This document shows positions 1-13,314 of a stretch of DNA of 17,952 bases, piece after piece. Origin of the DNA: Deinococcus sp. (lineage in GTDB: Bacteria; Deinococcota; Deinococci; Deinococcales; Deinococcaceae); the NCBI RefSeq assembly GCF_025362455.1, contig NZ_JANYGJ010000170.1, forward strand, positions 1 to 17,952, given 5' to 3'. Position numbers and translations under genes: made by a program. The notes below the pieces were generated by a model. That model saw only the letters and a list, made by a program, of their open reading frames with translations. It was not told the DNA's origin and ran no database searches. Position 1 is the first letter of the stretch; every line of letters starts with the position of its first letter.

Positions 1-1
1 C

Positions 2-349
2 GTCCCAGCGCCAGCCTGGGCGTCTGGCCTCGCTCTGGGCAGGGGTTCATACCGGTCTGCTCCGCCCAGACAGCACAGGCGTAAGCAGAGCCTATATCTG
101 GCGGTGGCCTTGCTGGTCCTGTCGAGCATCTGGATCGGTGGGGCGGCGCTGCTGGGTAATTCCGGGCAAGTCGGCAGTTTCGTTCAGCGTCTGGGGCCGG
201 TGCTGCTCGCCATTGCCGGTGCGGGCGCTCTGGCCTACGGCGCCGTGCTGCTGAGCATCGAATCGACGTTATCGGCAGTCGGCACCCGCGAGGAGATGCG
301 CTTTCTGGAGCGGCTGGGCGGGCACTACGCGGGGCTGCTAAAGGAGTAA
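2..349 (+). CDS. Membrane protein, C-terminal part (cut by window edge)
   Basis: The frame is open from base 2 to a TAA at 347-349, so the gene starts upstream of the window and only about 115 C-terminal residues are visible. A basic stretch (RQHRRKQS) is followed by two hydrophobic segments, roughly LYLAVALLVLSSIWIGGAA and VLLAIAGAGALAYGAVLL. An amphipathic, charged tail ends in GLLKE. This predicts two transmembrane helices, with the positive stretch suggesting a cytoplasmic start. The helix pair followed by a VLLSIES-type segment loosely recalls DUF2721-like small membrane proteins, but that is only a resemblance and no function is assigned. A GTG at 104 could be read as a start, but the open frame upstream makes an internal fragment more likely. 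The gene converges on the orphan gene at 379-762 with a 29-bp gap. Confidence 0.6.
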   Translation, partial: VPAPAWASGLALGRGSYRSAPPRQHRRKQSLYLAVALLVLSSIWIGGAALLGNSGQVGSFVQRLGPVLLAIAGAGALAYGAVLLSIESTLSAVGTREEMRFLERLGGHYAGLLKE

Positions 350-378
350 AGAAGGGAGTTTTACATTGAGGATGTAGA

Positions 379-762
379 CTACTTCTTTGATGTGCTTTTG
401 GACCACATGAACCCATCTTTCCAGACAGATATTTCCACTGTTGTGTAAACCATCTGAACTTCACTGGGTTGGTCACTCAGCTCGAAATGATACCGGCTGT
501 CTAGCTGACCTATTTTCTTTATAGCTCCTTCAGTGCTGGTGTTCGACAGGTCGATGTCGTTTTCCATGTCGGGTTGCGTCCTGCCGTCTGGATGTAAAAT
601 GATGGCGTCCATGCCATCTAGAAATAGACCGCACTTCTCGATTTGCTCCAGAATCCTCGCTGTTGATTCGATGCTGTAGACCGTCATACCTGGCGAAACC
701 ACAACGGCATTGTCGGTGAGCGCTTTTTGCAGCGCTTTAATGTCATTTTCCCGATCAGTCAT
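379..762 (-). CDS. Hypothetical protein, low-GC orphan
   Basis: This gene encodes 127 residues. I chose the ATG at 762 (MTDRENDIKAL) because AGGAG lies a few bases ahead of it; the frame stays open for 20 more codons upstream but without a ribosome site. The protein is acidic and soluble-looking, with no signal peptide or membrane helix. Its N-terminal third is probably helical (IKALQKALTDN, ARILEQIEKCG) and the rest is mixed, with a single Cys in the N-terminal half. I do not recognise the family. Two 60-base blocks sampled inside it are 45% GC and a third about 52%, clearly below the flanking genes, which suggests recent acquisition. It lies between the membrane-protein tail and the terminator of the protease gene. 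No promoter is convincing, and there is no terminator in the 29 bp after its stop. Confidence 0.6.
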   Translation of the reverse strand: MTDRENDIKALQKALTDNAVVVSPGMTVYSIESTARILEQIEKCGLFLDGMDAIILHPDGRTQPDMENDIDLSNTSTEGAIKKIGQLDSRYHFELSDQPSEVQMVYTTVEISVWKDGFMWSKSTSKK

Positions 763-822
763 GTTGTCTCCTGAGAATGAGTTCAACGTATGGTTGAGGT
801 GCCTAAATCCTACCCCATCCAT

Positions 823-859
823 AAAAAGCCCCCACCTAGTCTCAGGGCGGGGGCTTTGG
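823..859 (-). terminator. Rho-independent terminator of the protease gene
   Basis: AAAGCCCCC at 825-833 pairs with GGGGGCTTT at 849-857. Read on the minus strand, the GC-rich stem is followed by TTTTTAT. It lies about 100 bp after the protease stop codon and is nearly the same sequence as the rpoC terminator at 2499-2533. It also separates the protease transcript from the orphan gene. Confidence 0.8.
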
Positions 860-946
860 TTTACTGCTCTGCAACGCTGCGTTCAGTCGGGGGCGGGCTG
901 CACCGGGTAGTTGCGTGACTCCGAATCTGGGGCGGCGCCCGGCTCC
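823..946 (-). repeat. Relic copy of the rpoC 3' end plus terminator (copy A)
   Basis: Read on the minus strand, 946 to 883 translates in one frame to a peptide ending SRNYPVQPAPD followed by TGA. The true RpoC ends SYNYPVQPAATD. Over the 63 aligned bases of coding tail I count about ten mismatches and one 3-bp deletion. The following 3' UTR has almost the same length in both copies (22-23 bases between stop and terminator) and the hairpin is shared. Similarity stops abruptly at the GGCTCC at 941-946, nine bases after the protease stop codon. Most differences change the amino acid, so this copy does not look maintained as protein; it is probably untranslated 3' UTR of the protease mRNA. The partner copy is at 2498-2624. 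Confidence 0.85.
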
Positions 947-955
947 CTGTTCAGC

Positions 956-2317
956 TCAGGGTGCCCAGGGCGCGGCCAGTGCCCAGCTCGCGTCCTGCTT
1001 GAACAGGGCCGAATCGTCGTTTTTGTCCAGCCACACCTGGCCGTCGCGGTGGCGGATGTAGTAACCGGGCACATTGCGCGACACCAGCGAAACGCCCGTG
1101 CCCGCCAGGCCCGATTGGGCGCAGAAGGTGGCGTCCTTGCGCATCAAATCGCTGCCGTTGTTGGCGTCGATCCGCAATCGGAAACCGGAGTGGCGCAGGA
1201 AGCTGCCGGGGAAGTTGCGCGACTCCAGCGAGTAGCAGGGCGTGCCGTCCAGCGCACCCACGATGCGGAAGGTGGCGTCTTGCTTGGTGGTGACAGTGCT
1301 CCCTGCGTCGACGGGCGAGGTGTAGCCTACGCTGCCGGAGTGGCGGATATAGCGCCCGGTCAGTCCGGCATTGGTGACGCCGAACGACTTCCACTCGCCC
1401 GCTGGCAGGCCGATGCCCGCACCACCGCTATCGCTGGGTTTTTTGCCGTAGAGCGTCTCGATGGCGTTCAGATCGCCGGGCGAGAAGGTGTTGTAGCGGT
1501 CGTTGCCGATAAGCTCAGGTGGGAAACCGTTCTTGGGGACGTAATCCCAGCGCCCGTTCACGAAGTAGTTGCGGTAGTGCATCATCGACTCGAAGTCGTA
1601 CGGCCCGTTGGGCGTGCCGCCTGTGCCGTAATCGATGGCGTTGCTGGCGCCGTCCGCGTTGACCGTCACCCACTGATCGCGGTCGGTCCGCACCTGTTCA
1701 TGGTTCAGGCCCAGCGCGTGCCCCATCTCGTGACGGGCCGGGTTGACGCCGCAGTTCGTCCCCAGCGAAAGATCCTGCGCTCCCCCGATCACGCCGATGT
1801 ACGAGTAACAGCCGCTGCCCGTAATCACCCGGAGATAATTTGCTTCAGTGGTGCGGGGCACGAAGCGCACCACCGTTTTGTTGTCGTAATCGGCTTTGGC
1901 GCCCAGAAAGGCGTCGCGGGTGGCCTGGTTGGCACCGGCGTCGAACACGTAGGGAATCACGGCATTGGGCCAGCGACTGCCCAGTGCATTGAAGATGCCC
2001 GTGCCCTGCGCCTGCACCGCCGAGCGCGACAAATCGAGCATCGTCTGCTTGTCGGCGGCGATCACCTGCTGCCCAAGGGTTTGACCGATGGCGATGTCGC
2101 CGATAAACGCCGTACCGTCTTTGAGGGTGGCCGTTACCAGCCCCCTGTAGCCCAGCAGGTTGACCTGAAAATCCTGGCCCTTCGGGTGCTGGGAGGTGTA
2201 CAGCGCGTCGTTTACCGTCGCAGCTCCGGTGGGCGTGGAGGTCTGCGGCGCCGGAGAGCTGCACGCCTGCAAGGTGAGGGCCAGGCCCAGAATTGCCGCC
2301 AAAGAACCGTATTTCAT
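956..2317 (-). CDS. Astacin-type (M12A) zinc metalloprotease lipoprotein with AbfB-like domain
   Basis: The product is 453 residues. Residues 1-19 form a lipoprotein signal ending in the lipobox LQAC (Cys19), so the mature protein should be exported and lipid-anchored. The catalytic domain spans about 105-292. It has HEMGHALGLNHE at 196-207 (zinc ligands His196, His200, His206; catalytic Glu197), then RTDRD, and a Met-turn SMMHY at 244-248, all diagnostic of astacins. A Gly/Ser-rich linker near 295-305 leads to residues 309-447, which contain repeated SLESRNFPGSFLRH-like, DATF-like and RNVPGYYIRH-like units. These fit an AbfB (CBM42-type) beta-trefoil, which in known families binds arabinofuranosyl sugars. 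Residues 30-100 resemble no pro-domain I can name. The start has GGAGG just upstream. The gene lies between two copies of the rpoC 3' end. I infer secreted proteolysis directed to a glycan or surface; the substrate is unknown. Confidence 0.9.
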   Translation of the reverse strand: MKYGSLAAILGLALTLQACSSPAPQTSTPTGAATVNDALYTSQHPKGQDFQVNLLGYRGLVTATLKDGTAFIGDIAIGQTLGQQVIAADKQTMLDLSRSAVQAQGTGIFNALGSRWPNAVIPYVFDAGANQATRDAFLGAKADYDNKTVVRFVPRTTEANYLRVITGSGCYSYIGVIGGAQDLSLGTNCGVNPARHEMGHALGLNHEQVRTDRDQWVTVNADGASNAIDYGTGGTPNGPYDFESMMHYRNYFVNGRWDYVPKNGFPPELIGNDRYNTFSPGDLNAIETLYGKKPSDSGGAGIGLPAGEWKSFGVTNAGLTGRYIRHSGSVGYTSPVDAGSTVTTKQDATFRIVGALDGTPCYSLESRNFPGSFLRHSGFRLRIDANNGSDLMRKDATFCAQSGLAGTGVSLVSRNVPGYYIRHRDGQVWLDKNDDSALFKQDASWALAAPWAP

Positions 2318-2376
2318 AGTGCCTCCGAGTTGTGAGAACGTTGCGTCGTGAGAACATGGCGCCAGAATCTGCCCAG

Positions 2377-2405
2377 ATTGTAGCTGGTTTACTTTAGCCC
2401 TAAAG
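2377..2405 (-). promoter_or_regulatory. Possible promoter of the protease gene
   Basis: Minus strand: TACAAT at 2377-2382 makes a good -10, about 60 bp before the start codon. The -35 position 17 bp away (CTTTAG, 2400-2405) is poor. The surrounding 2380-2460 is distinctly AT-rich for this window. The -10 is fairly convincing, the whole promoter less so. Confidence 0.35.
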
Positions 2406-2498
2406 ATAAACCTAAGACAAATGAGAAAAGTTAATATCTCACCGATTCAGGGACTACTTTTCTGGACGGGGCACATAGTCGTCTCGGAATCGGCGCCG

Positions 2499-2533
2499 AA
2501 AAAGCCCCCGCCCTGAGAATGGGTGGGGGCTTT
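2499..2533 (-). terminator. Rho-independent terminator of the rpoBC operon
   Basis: AAAGCCCCCGCCC at 2501-2513 pairs with GGGTGGGGGCTTT at 2521-2533, with one wobble, around a 7-base loop. On the minus strand the stem runs into five T residues. It starts about 25 bp after the rpoC stop codon. Confidence 0.9.
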
Positions 2534-2557
2534 GGCGTACTACTTTCCTAACTCAGC

Positions 2558-7237
<4,680 letters not shown>

Positions 7238-7300
7238 TGAAGCTCCTCTGAATGAGGGTTATAGACCGTTGGGGTTGTGCTGTGAACTGGTGGAGAAAGC

Positions 7301-7433
7301 ATTCGCTGCGCTCACTCACCCCCTCCCAGCCTCCCCCCTCAAGGGGGAGGAGCAAACAGCACAGGGACTTGCTCTTTTTGCTCCCTCCCTCTTCAGGGGG
7401 GAGGGTTGGGGAGGGGGTGGTAAGCGCAGCGAA
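7301..7433. repeat. Inverted-repeat (MITE/REP-like) element between rpoB and rpoC
   Basis: Two ~57-bp arms in opposite orientation make up almost the whole rpoB-rpoC spacer. The left arm begins TTCGCTGCGCTCACTCACC at 7302, and the right arm read in reverse complement begins TTCGCTGCGCTTACCACC from 7432. They match at roughly 85% with small gaps. Each arm also contains its own hairpin (CCTCCCCCCTCAAGGGGGAGG at 7330-7350, and CCCTCCCTCTTCAGGGGGGAGGG at 7382-7404 on the plus strand). The element begins 4 bp after the rpoB stop codon and ends about 50 bp before the rpoC ribosome site. It has no coding potential. It resembles dispersed palindromic repeats such as the small noncoding repeats described in D. 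radiodurans, but I cannot check copy number. In RNA it would form one long or two shorter strong hairpins inside the operon mRNA. Confidence 0.8.
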
Positions 7434-7437
7434 CTTC

Positions 7438-10881
<3,444 letters not shown>

Positions 10882-11148
10882 GCCTACCTCGCGTATGAAT
10901 GGTGCGTTTCGTGGAGTGCGCGTCTGGGACGAGGATGTTCGTACACGAATGCGTCCTGCAAGAATGAAGGTGCTCAACTATCAGCCAGGCTGGCGGGCCG
11001 CGCCGTGACGGTCCCCGGTAACACTCAATGTGCCTACACGGCGCACGGGAGACAGGGCCGTTGCCCTCTCTCCGGAAAAATGTGGTGCCTCAGTTGTGGA
11101 GTGCGGGCGTTGTCAAGCGCCTCCCCGCCTGGCCCATCATGGCCAGCG
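10882..11148 (-). promoter_or_regulatory. Long 5' leader of the rpoBC operon with two hairpins
   Basis: From the expected transcription start near 11148 to the rpoB ATG there are about 265 nt without a convincing gene. One hairpin is at 11048-11073: GGAGACAGGGC pairs with GCCCTCTCTCC with a single mismatch and a 4-base loop. Another is at 10929-10956, where a GACG/CGTC outer stem encloses the dyad TTCGTACACGAA. A third small stem, TGGCC/GGCCA, lies near 11130-11146. None is followed by a T-run on the minus strand, so they are not simple terminators. Possible roles are mRNA stability, protein binding or processing; no known riboswitch is recognised. Confidence 0.45.
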
Positions 11149-11155
11149 AAGTCTG

Positions 11156-11185
11156 AGTATAGGTCGGTGGGGCGAGAGTTGTCAA
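11156..11185 (-). promoter_or_regulatory. Main promoter of rpoBC
   Basis: Minus strand: -35 TTGACA (11180-11185) and -10 TATACT (11156-11161), separated by 18 bp. The -35 is perfect and the -10 differs from TATAAT at one base. It is the best promoter in the window, as expected for an RNA polymerase operon. Upstream of it, towards 11295, I see only an 8-bp tandem repeat (GTGACAGG twice, 11193-11208) and no second clear promoter. Confidence 0.8.
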
Positions 11186-11295
11186 TGTGCGGGTGACAGG
11201 GTGACAGGTTTTAAGGGCGGGTTTAGCAGTGGGTGCAGTGTTGACAGTCGTTAGGCGTGATCGGCCCACCCCTCCAATTTCCTAAGGTGCCCATC

Positions 11296-11802
11296 ATGCC
11301 CCGCTTCATGAAGACGTTGCCGCTGCTCTGGTGCCTGAGTGCCGGAGCACTGGCCCAGTCGCCGCTCACTCAGACGCCGCCCACTCAGACGCCGCCCACC
11401 GAACTCCCACCTGAGCGCTTCGGCGTGCAGCTCGGCGGCATTCCACCGTTTCTCATGTCGGCTGGCGGCTACGCCCGGCTGGCCCAGTTCGGAGACAGCC
11501 AGCTCGAAGGGCGACTGCTCGCCAGTTACGCGGGTGTTCCGACCTTCGGCGGGGGCGTCGGGGCCGAGGGCGACGTGCTGCTCAGCTACCGTTTTTCCAA
11601 CGGCTGGCGCGTCTACGGCGGCCCGGCGTTGGTCGTCGCCAATGTCACCACCGACAGGCCCACCACCTACCCCGGCGTTGGCGCACTCGTCGGCCTGCGC
11701 GGGGGCCTGGGCCTGAGACCGTTCGGCGAAGTGGGCGTCGTGACTTTCTTGGGCGGCATCAGCGGCCCGTTCGCCCGCATCGGACTCACCTACAACTTCT
11801 AG
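11296..11802 (+). CDS. Small exported, outer-membrane beta-barrel-like protein
   Basis: The product is 168 residues. The ATG at 11296 is chosen because AAGGTG lies 6 bases ahead; an ATG at 11308 is also possible, and upstream codons in frame lack a ribosome site. The N-terminus MPRFMKTLPLLWCLSAGALA is a signal peptide, probably cut after AGALA. A short Pro/Thr linker follows (TQTPP, TQTPP, TELPP), encoded by a 15-bp tandem repeat. The rest is alternating polar and hydrophobic with many Gly and aromatic residues (GGGVGAEGDVLLSYRF, WRVYGGPALVV, GLGLRPFGEVGVVTF) and ends in a C-terminal Phe (GLTYNF). These are features of small outer-membrane beta-barrels. The specific family and function are not recognised. 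The gene is divergent from rpoB and convergent with the dsbB-like gene. A TTGACA at 11241-11246 lacks a matching -10. Confidence 0.75.
   Translation: MPRFMKTLPLLWCLSAGALAQSPLTQTPPTQTPPTELPPERFGVQLGGIPPFLMSAGGYARLAQFGDSQLEGRLLASYAGVPTFGGGVGAEGDVLLSYRFSNGWRVYGGPALVVANVTTDRPTTYPGVGALVGLRGGLGLRPFGEVGVVTFLGGISGPFARIGLTYNF
11368..11412 (+). repeat. 15-bp coding tandem repeat (TQTPP linker)
   Basis: ACTCAGACGCCGCCC occurs twice exactly (11368-11382, 11383-11397). A diverged third unit (11398-11412) follows. They encode TQTPP, TQTPP and TELPP just after the signal peptide. Confidence 0.85.
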
Positions 11803-11817
11803 CCACAACTTCTAGCC
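11792..11817 (+). repeat. 13-bp perfect tandem duplication over the stop codon
   Basis: ACAACTTCTAGCC is present twice without a gap (11792-11804 and 11805-11817). The first unit contains the TAG stop (11800-11802) of the exported protein gene, and the second repeats it downstream. Confidence 0.95.
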
Positions 11818-11844
11818 AAAAAAGCCGAAGCACGCGGCTCCGGC
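11818..11844 (-). terminator. Rho-independent terminator of the dsbB-like gene
   Basis: On the minus strand GCCGGAGC pairs with GCTTCGGC (one wobble) around a 5-base loop, followed by six T residues (A-run at 11818-11823 on the plus strand). It lies about 20 bp after the dsbB-like stop codon. In the plus direction there is no T-run, so it does not clearly serve the convergent gene. Confidence 0.85.
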
Positions 11845-11863
11845 TCCCCAATACCATCCAATC

Positions 11864-12328
11864 TCAGCTCGCCGGAACCTCGCTCATGACCAGGCGCGGC
11901 GCCCGTTTCCAGCTCAGCAGGGCGAAGATCAATGTGAAGGCCAGCATGCTCAGCATGGGAATGGTCACGACGTTGCTGACGGCCTGGCCGCTGCCGGTGC
12001 CCAGCCAGGGCCATTTGGCGTCGCAGCCGGTGCCGATGGGGCCGACGCTGCACGCTTTGAGGCTCTGCACCACGCCCCAGACTTCCAGGTTCTGATACAG
12101 CGCAATGCTCCAGCCGATGCCTGCCAGGGCCAGGGCGTAGGCCCGAATACCCAGATCGGCGCGGAAGGCCGCCACGCCCAGCAGCACGGCCAGCGGGTAC
12201 ATGCAGATGCGCTGATACCAGCACAGCACGCAGGGCACGAACGCCTTGATCTCCGAGAAGTACAGGCTGCCCAGCGTGGCCACCAGGGCGAAGACCCAGG
12301 CGAGGTACAGACGGTTATCGCGGCTCAT
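11864..12328 (-). CDS. dsbB: DsbB/BdbC-type quinone-linked disulfide oxidoreductase
   Basis: The product is 154 residues, typical of short DsbB/BdbC proteins. It is a four-helix membrane protein that passes electrons from a DsbA-like thiol oxidase to quinone, keeping that partner oxidised. The first redox pair is Cys33-Cys36 in VPCVLCWYQR, the family hallmark, between helix 1 and helix 2. The second pair is Cys93 and Cys102 in the long loop before the last helix. Hydrophobic segments lie around 7-24, 43-55, 64-80 and 117-140. The ATG at 12328 has no Shine-Dalgarno sequence but has a -10 box 6 nt before it, so a leaderless mRNA is likely. The dsbA-like gene lies 161 bp upstream on the same strand, which supports a working pair. 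Confidence 0.93.
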   Translation of the reverse strand: MSRDNRLYLAWVFALVATLGSLYFSEIKAFVPCVLCWYQRICMYPLAVLLGVAAFRADLGIRAYALALAGIGWSIALYQNLEVWGVVQSLKACSVGPIGTGCDAKWPWLGTGSGQAVSNVVTIPMLSMLAFTLIFALLSWKRAPRLVMSEVPAS

Positions 12329-12334
12329 ACGGTC

Positions 12335-12340
12335 ATTTTA
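12335..12340 (-). promoter_or_regulatory. -10 box for leaderless dsbB-like transcript
   Basis: TAAAAT on the minus strand ends 6 nt before the ATG. That spacing puts the transcription start at or next to the start codon, the arrangement known for leaderless Deinococcus mRNAs. No -35 match is seen. Confidence 0.55.
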
Positions 12341-12410
12341 CGGCGTCTCATGTGGCGACCTTCTTACTGGTTCCTGCTCGGCAGCGTGACTTGGTAGCGG
12401 CGCTTACCCA

Positions 12411-12455
12411 TCATTCCTAATCTGGTCATTCCTGGTCTGGTCATTCCTGATCTGG
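12411..12455. repeat. Three tandem 15-bp repeats in the dsbA-dsbB spacer
   Basis: Units TCATTCCTAATCTGG, TCATTCCTGGTCTGG and TCATTCCTGATCTGG follow each other without gaps and differ at one or two central bases. They are noncoding and lie between the dsbA-like stop and the dsbB-like promoter. No spacer of CRISPR type is present. Confidence 0.95.
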
Positions 12456-12466
12456 CGCCTGACGTG

Positions 12467-12492
12467 GCAGCAGTGGTTAGCAGCAGTGGTTA
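12467..12492. repeat. 13-bp perfect tandem duplication over the dsbA-like stop codon
   Basis: GCAGCAGTGGTTA is present twice (12467-12479 and 12480-12492). The second unit contains the TAA stop of the dsbA-like gene (TTA at 12490-12492 on the plus strand). Confidence 0.95.
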
Positions 12493-13194
12493 TTTGACAG
12501 CGGCAACGGCGTCAATCGCCTTGCCCACCTCGGCGGCGCTGAAGTTGGCGACCAGCACGCCGTTGACATACACGCTCGGCGTTCCGTTGACGCCCGCGTT
12601 TTCGCCCTGCTTCTCGTCGGCGTCCACACGGGCCTTGGTGGTGCCCGCGTCCAGGCATTGACCCAGCTTGGCCGCGTCCACGCCCTCGACGCTGCCCGCC
12701 AGTTCGACCAGCTTGTCACGGCTGGCCCAGATCTCGCTTTCACTGCCCTGGGCGCGGAACAGGATGGTGGACATGTTCTCGTAGCCCGCGTTGCCGGTCT
12801 GGTCGTAGGCGCACTCGGCAGCCTGGGCGGCCAACTGCGAATCGTCGGTGGCGAGACCGGCTTTCTGGGCCAGGAACGGAAAAGCCAGGTTATACATCTT
12901 GGCCTTGCCGGTGGCAAAGTACTTTTCCTGCAACACCGGCACCACCGTGTCCTGAAAATTTTTGCAGTTGGGGCACTTGAAATCCTCGAACACCACCAGC
13001 GTCACCGGGGCGTCTTCCTTGCCCACAAAGGGCTGACCGGCCAGGTTGAAGGTGTTGGTTTTGGTGGCGGCGGCGCCGCTGGCGGTCTGGTTGCGCGTCA
13101 CGGCCCAGACGGTCAGGCCGATCAGCACGGCGGCGATCAGCGTGCCGAGGATCAGGTACACGCGGCTGTTGTTGTTGCCCTGGAGTCTGGTCAT
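12490..13194 (-). CDS. dsbA: Membrane-anchored DsbA/BdbD-like thiol-disulfide oxidoreductase
   Basis: The product is 234 residues. A single hydrophobic helix at about 12-32 after a short polar N-terminus anchors it, with the rest outside the cytoplasmic membrane. The thioredoxin-fold domain begins near 57 (VGKEDAPVTLVVFEDFKC). The active site is Cys74-Pro-Asn-Cys77 and the cis-proline loop is GTP at 204-206 (Pro206), followed by VYVNG. An inserted helical region between them (about 110-190) matches the DsbA fold. Two further cysteines, 128 and 180, could form a structural disulfide. The role is oxidation of cysteines in exported proteins, with the dsbB-like product downstream as reoxidant. 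The ATG at 13194 has a weak AGCAGG upstream. A 13-bp duplication overlaps the stop codon. Whether it acts as oxidase or isomerase cannot be told from sequence. Confidence 0.92.
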   Translation of the reverse strand: MTRLQGNNNSRVYLILGTLIAAVLIGLTVWAVTRNQTASGAAATKTNTFNLAGQPFVGKEDAPVTLVVFEDFKCPNCKNFQDTVVPVLQEKYFATGKAKMYNLAFPFLAQKAGLATDDSQLAAQAAECAYDQTGNAGYENMSTILFRAQGSESEIWASRDKLVELAGSVEGVDAAKLGQCLDAGTTKARVDADEKQGENAGVNGTPSVYVNGVLVANFSAAEVGKAIDAVAAVK

Positions 13195-13204
13195 ATACCT
13201 GCTC

Positions 13205-13210
13205 AGTCTA
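13205..13210 (-). promoter_or_regulatory. Possible -10 box of the dsbA-like gene
   Basis: TAGACT (TANNNT) on the minus strand ends 10 nt before the ATG, so the mRNA leader would be only a few bases. It lies after the terminator of the upstream lipoprotein gene, which makes an independent promoter here plausible. No -35 is evident. Confidence 0.4.
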
Positions 13211-13224
13211 AAGGTTCAGGGCAC

Positions 13225-13263
13225 AAAAATGCCCCGCCGCCCATGAGAGGGCTCAGGCGGGGC
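13225..13263 (-). terminator. Rho-independent terminator of the PrcB-domain lipoprotein gene
   Basis: On the minus strand GCCCCGCC (13256-13263) pairs with GGCGGGGC (13231-13238). An inner GCCC/GGGC stem has a 6-base loop, and ATTTTTG follows the stem. It lies about 45 bp after the lipoprotein stop and separates that gene from the dsbA-like gene. Confidence 0.88.
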
Positions 13264-13275
13264 CGTTCGTTTGGC

Positions 13276-13314
13276 CCATACGTACTGACCATACGTGCTG
13301 ACCCTCCCTACTGA
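13276..13314. repeat. Three tandem 13-bp units over a stop codon
   Basis: Units CCATACGTACTGA (13276-13288), CCATACGTGCTGA (13289-13301) and CCCTCCCTACTGA (13302-13314). The first two differ at one base and the third matches 10 of 13. The third contains the TAG stop (CTA at 13308-13310) of the PrcB-domain gene. Confidence 0.85.

Noticed and set aside
883..1074. Minus-strand open frame ending in an RpoC-like peptide
   Set aside because: It overlaps the protease gene in another frame, lacks its own start signals, and most changes from the RpoC tail alter the amino acid. It is better explained as a DNA-level relic.
911..2335. Long plus-strand frames opposite the protease, rpoC (e.g. 2786-4684), rpoB (7252-9288) and recN (16094-17758)
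   Set aside because: They are antisense shadows caused by high GC at third codon positions; their Ala/Gly/Val/His-rich products show no family motifs, while the minus-strand proteins are certain.
10882..10977. In-frame upstream extension of rpoB to a TTG
   Set aside because: The 32 extra residues (MSTFILAGRI...) are unlike any beta subunit, there is no ribosome site at the TTG, and the ATG at 10881 has GAGG at proper spacing.
11111..11116. Second TTGACA on the minus strand in the rpoB leader
   Set aside because: No -10-like sequence occurs 16-18 bp downstream of it.
11241..11246. TTGACA on the plus strand before the exported protein gene
   Set aside because: The expected -10 position is GC-rich (GCCCAC), so a full promoter cannot be supported.
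12411..12492. CRISPR-like array
   Set aside because: The repeats are 13-15 bp, contiguous without spacers, and no cas gene is present.
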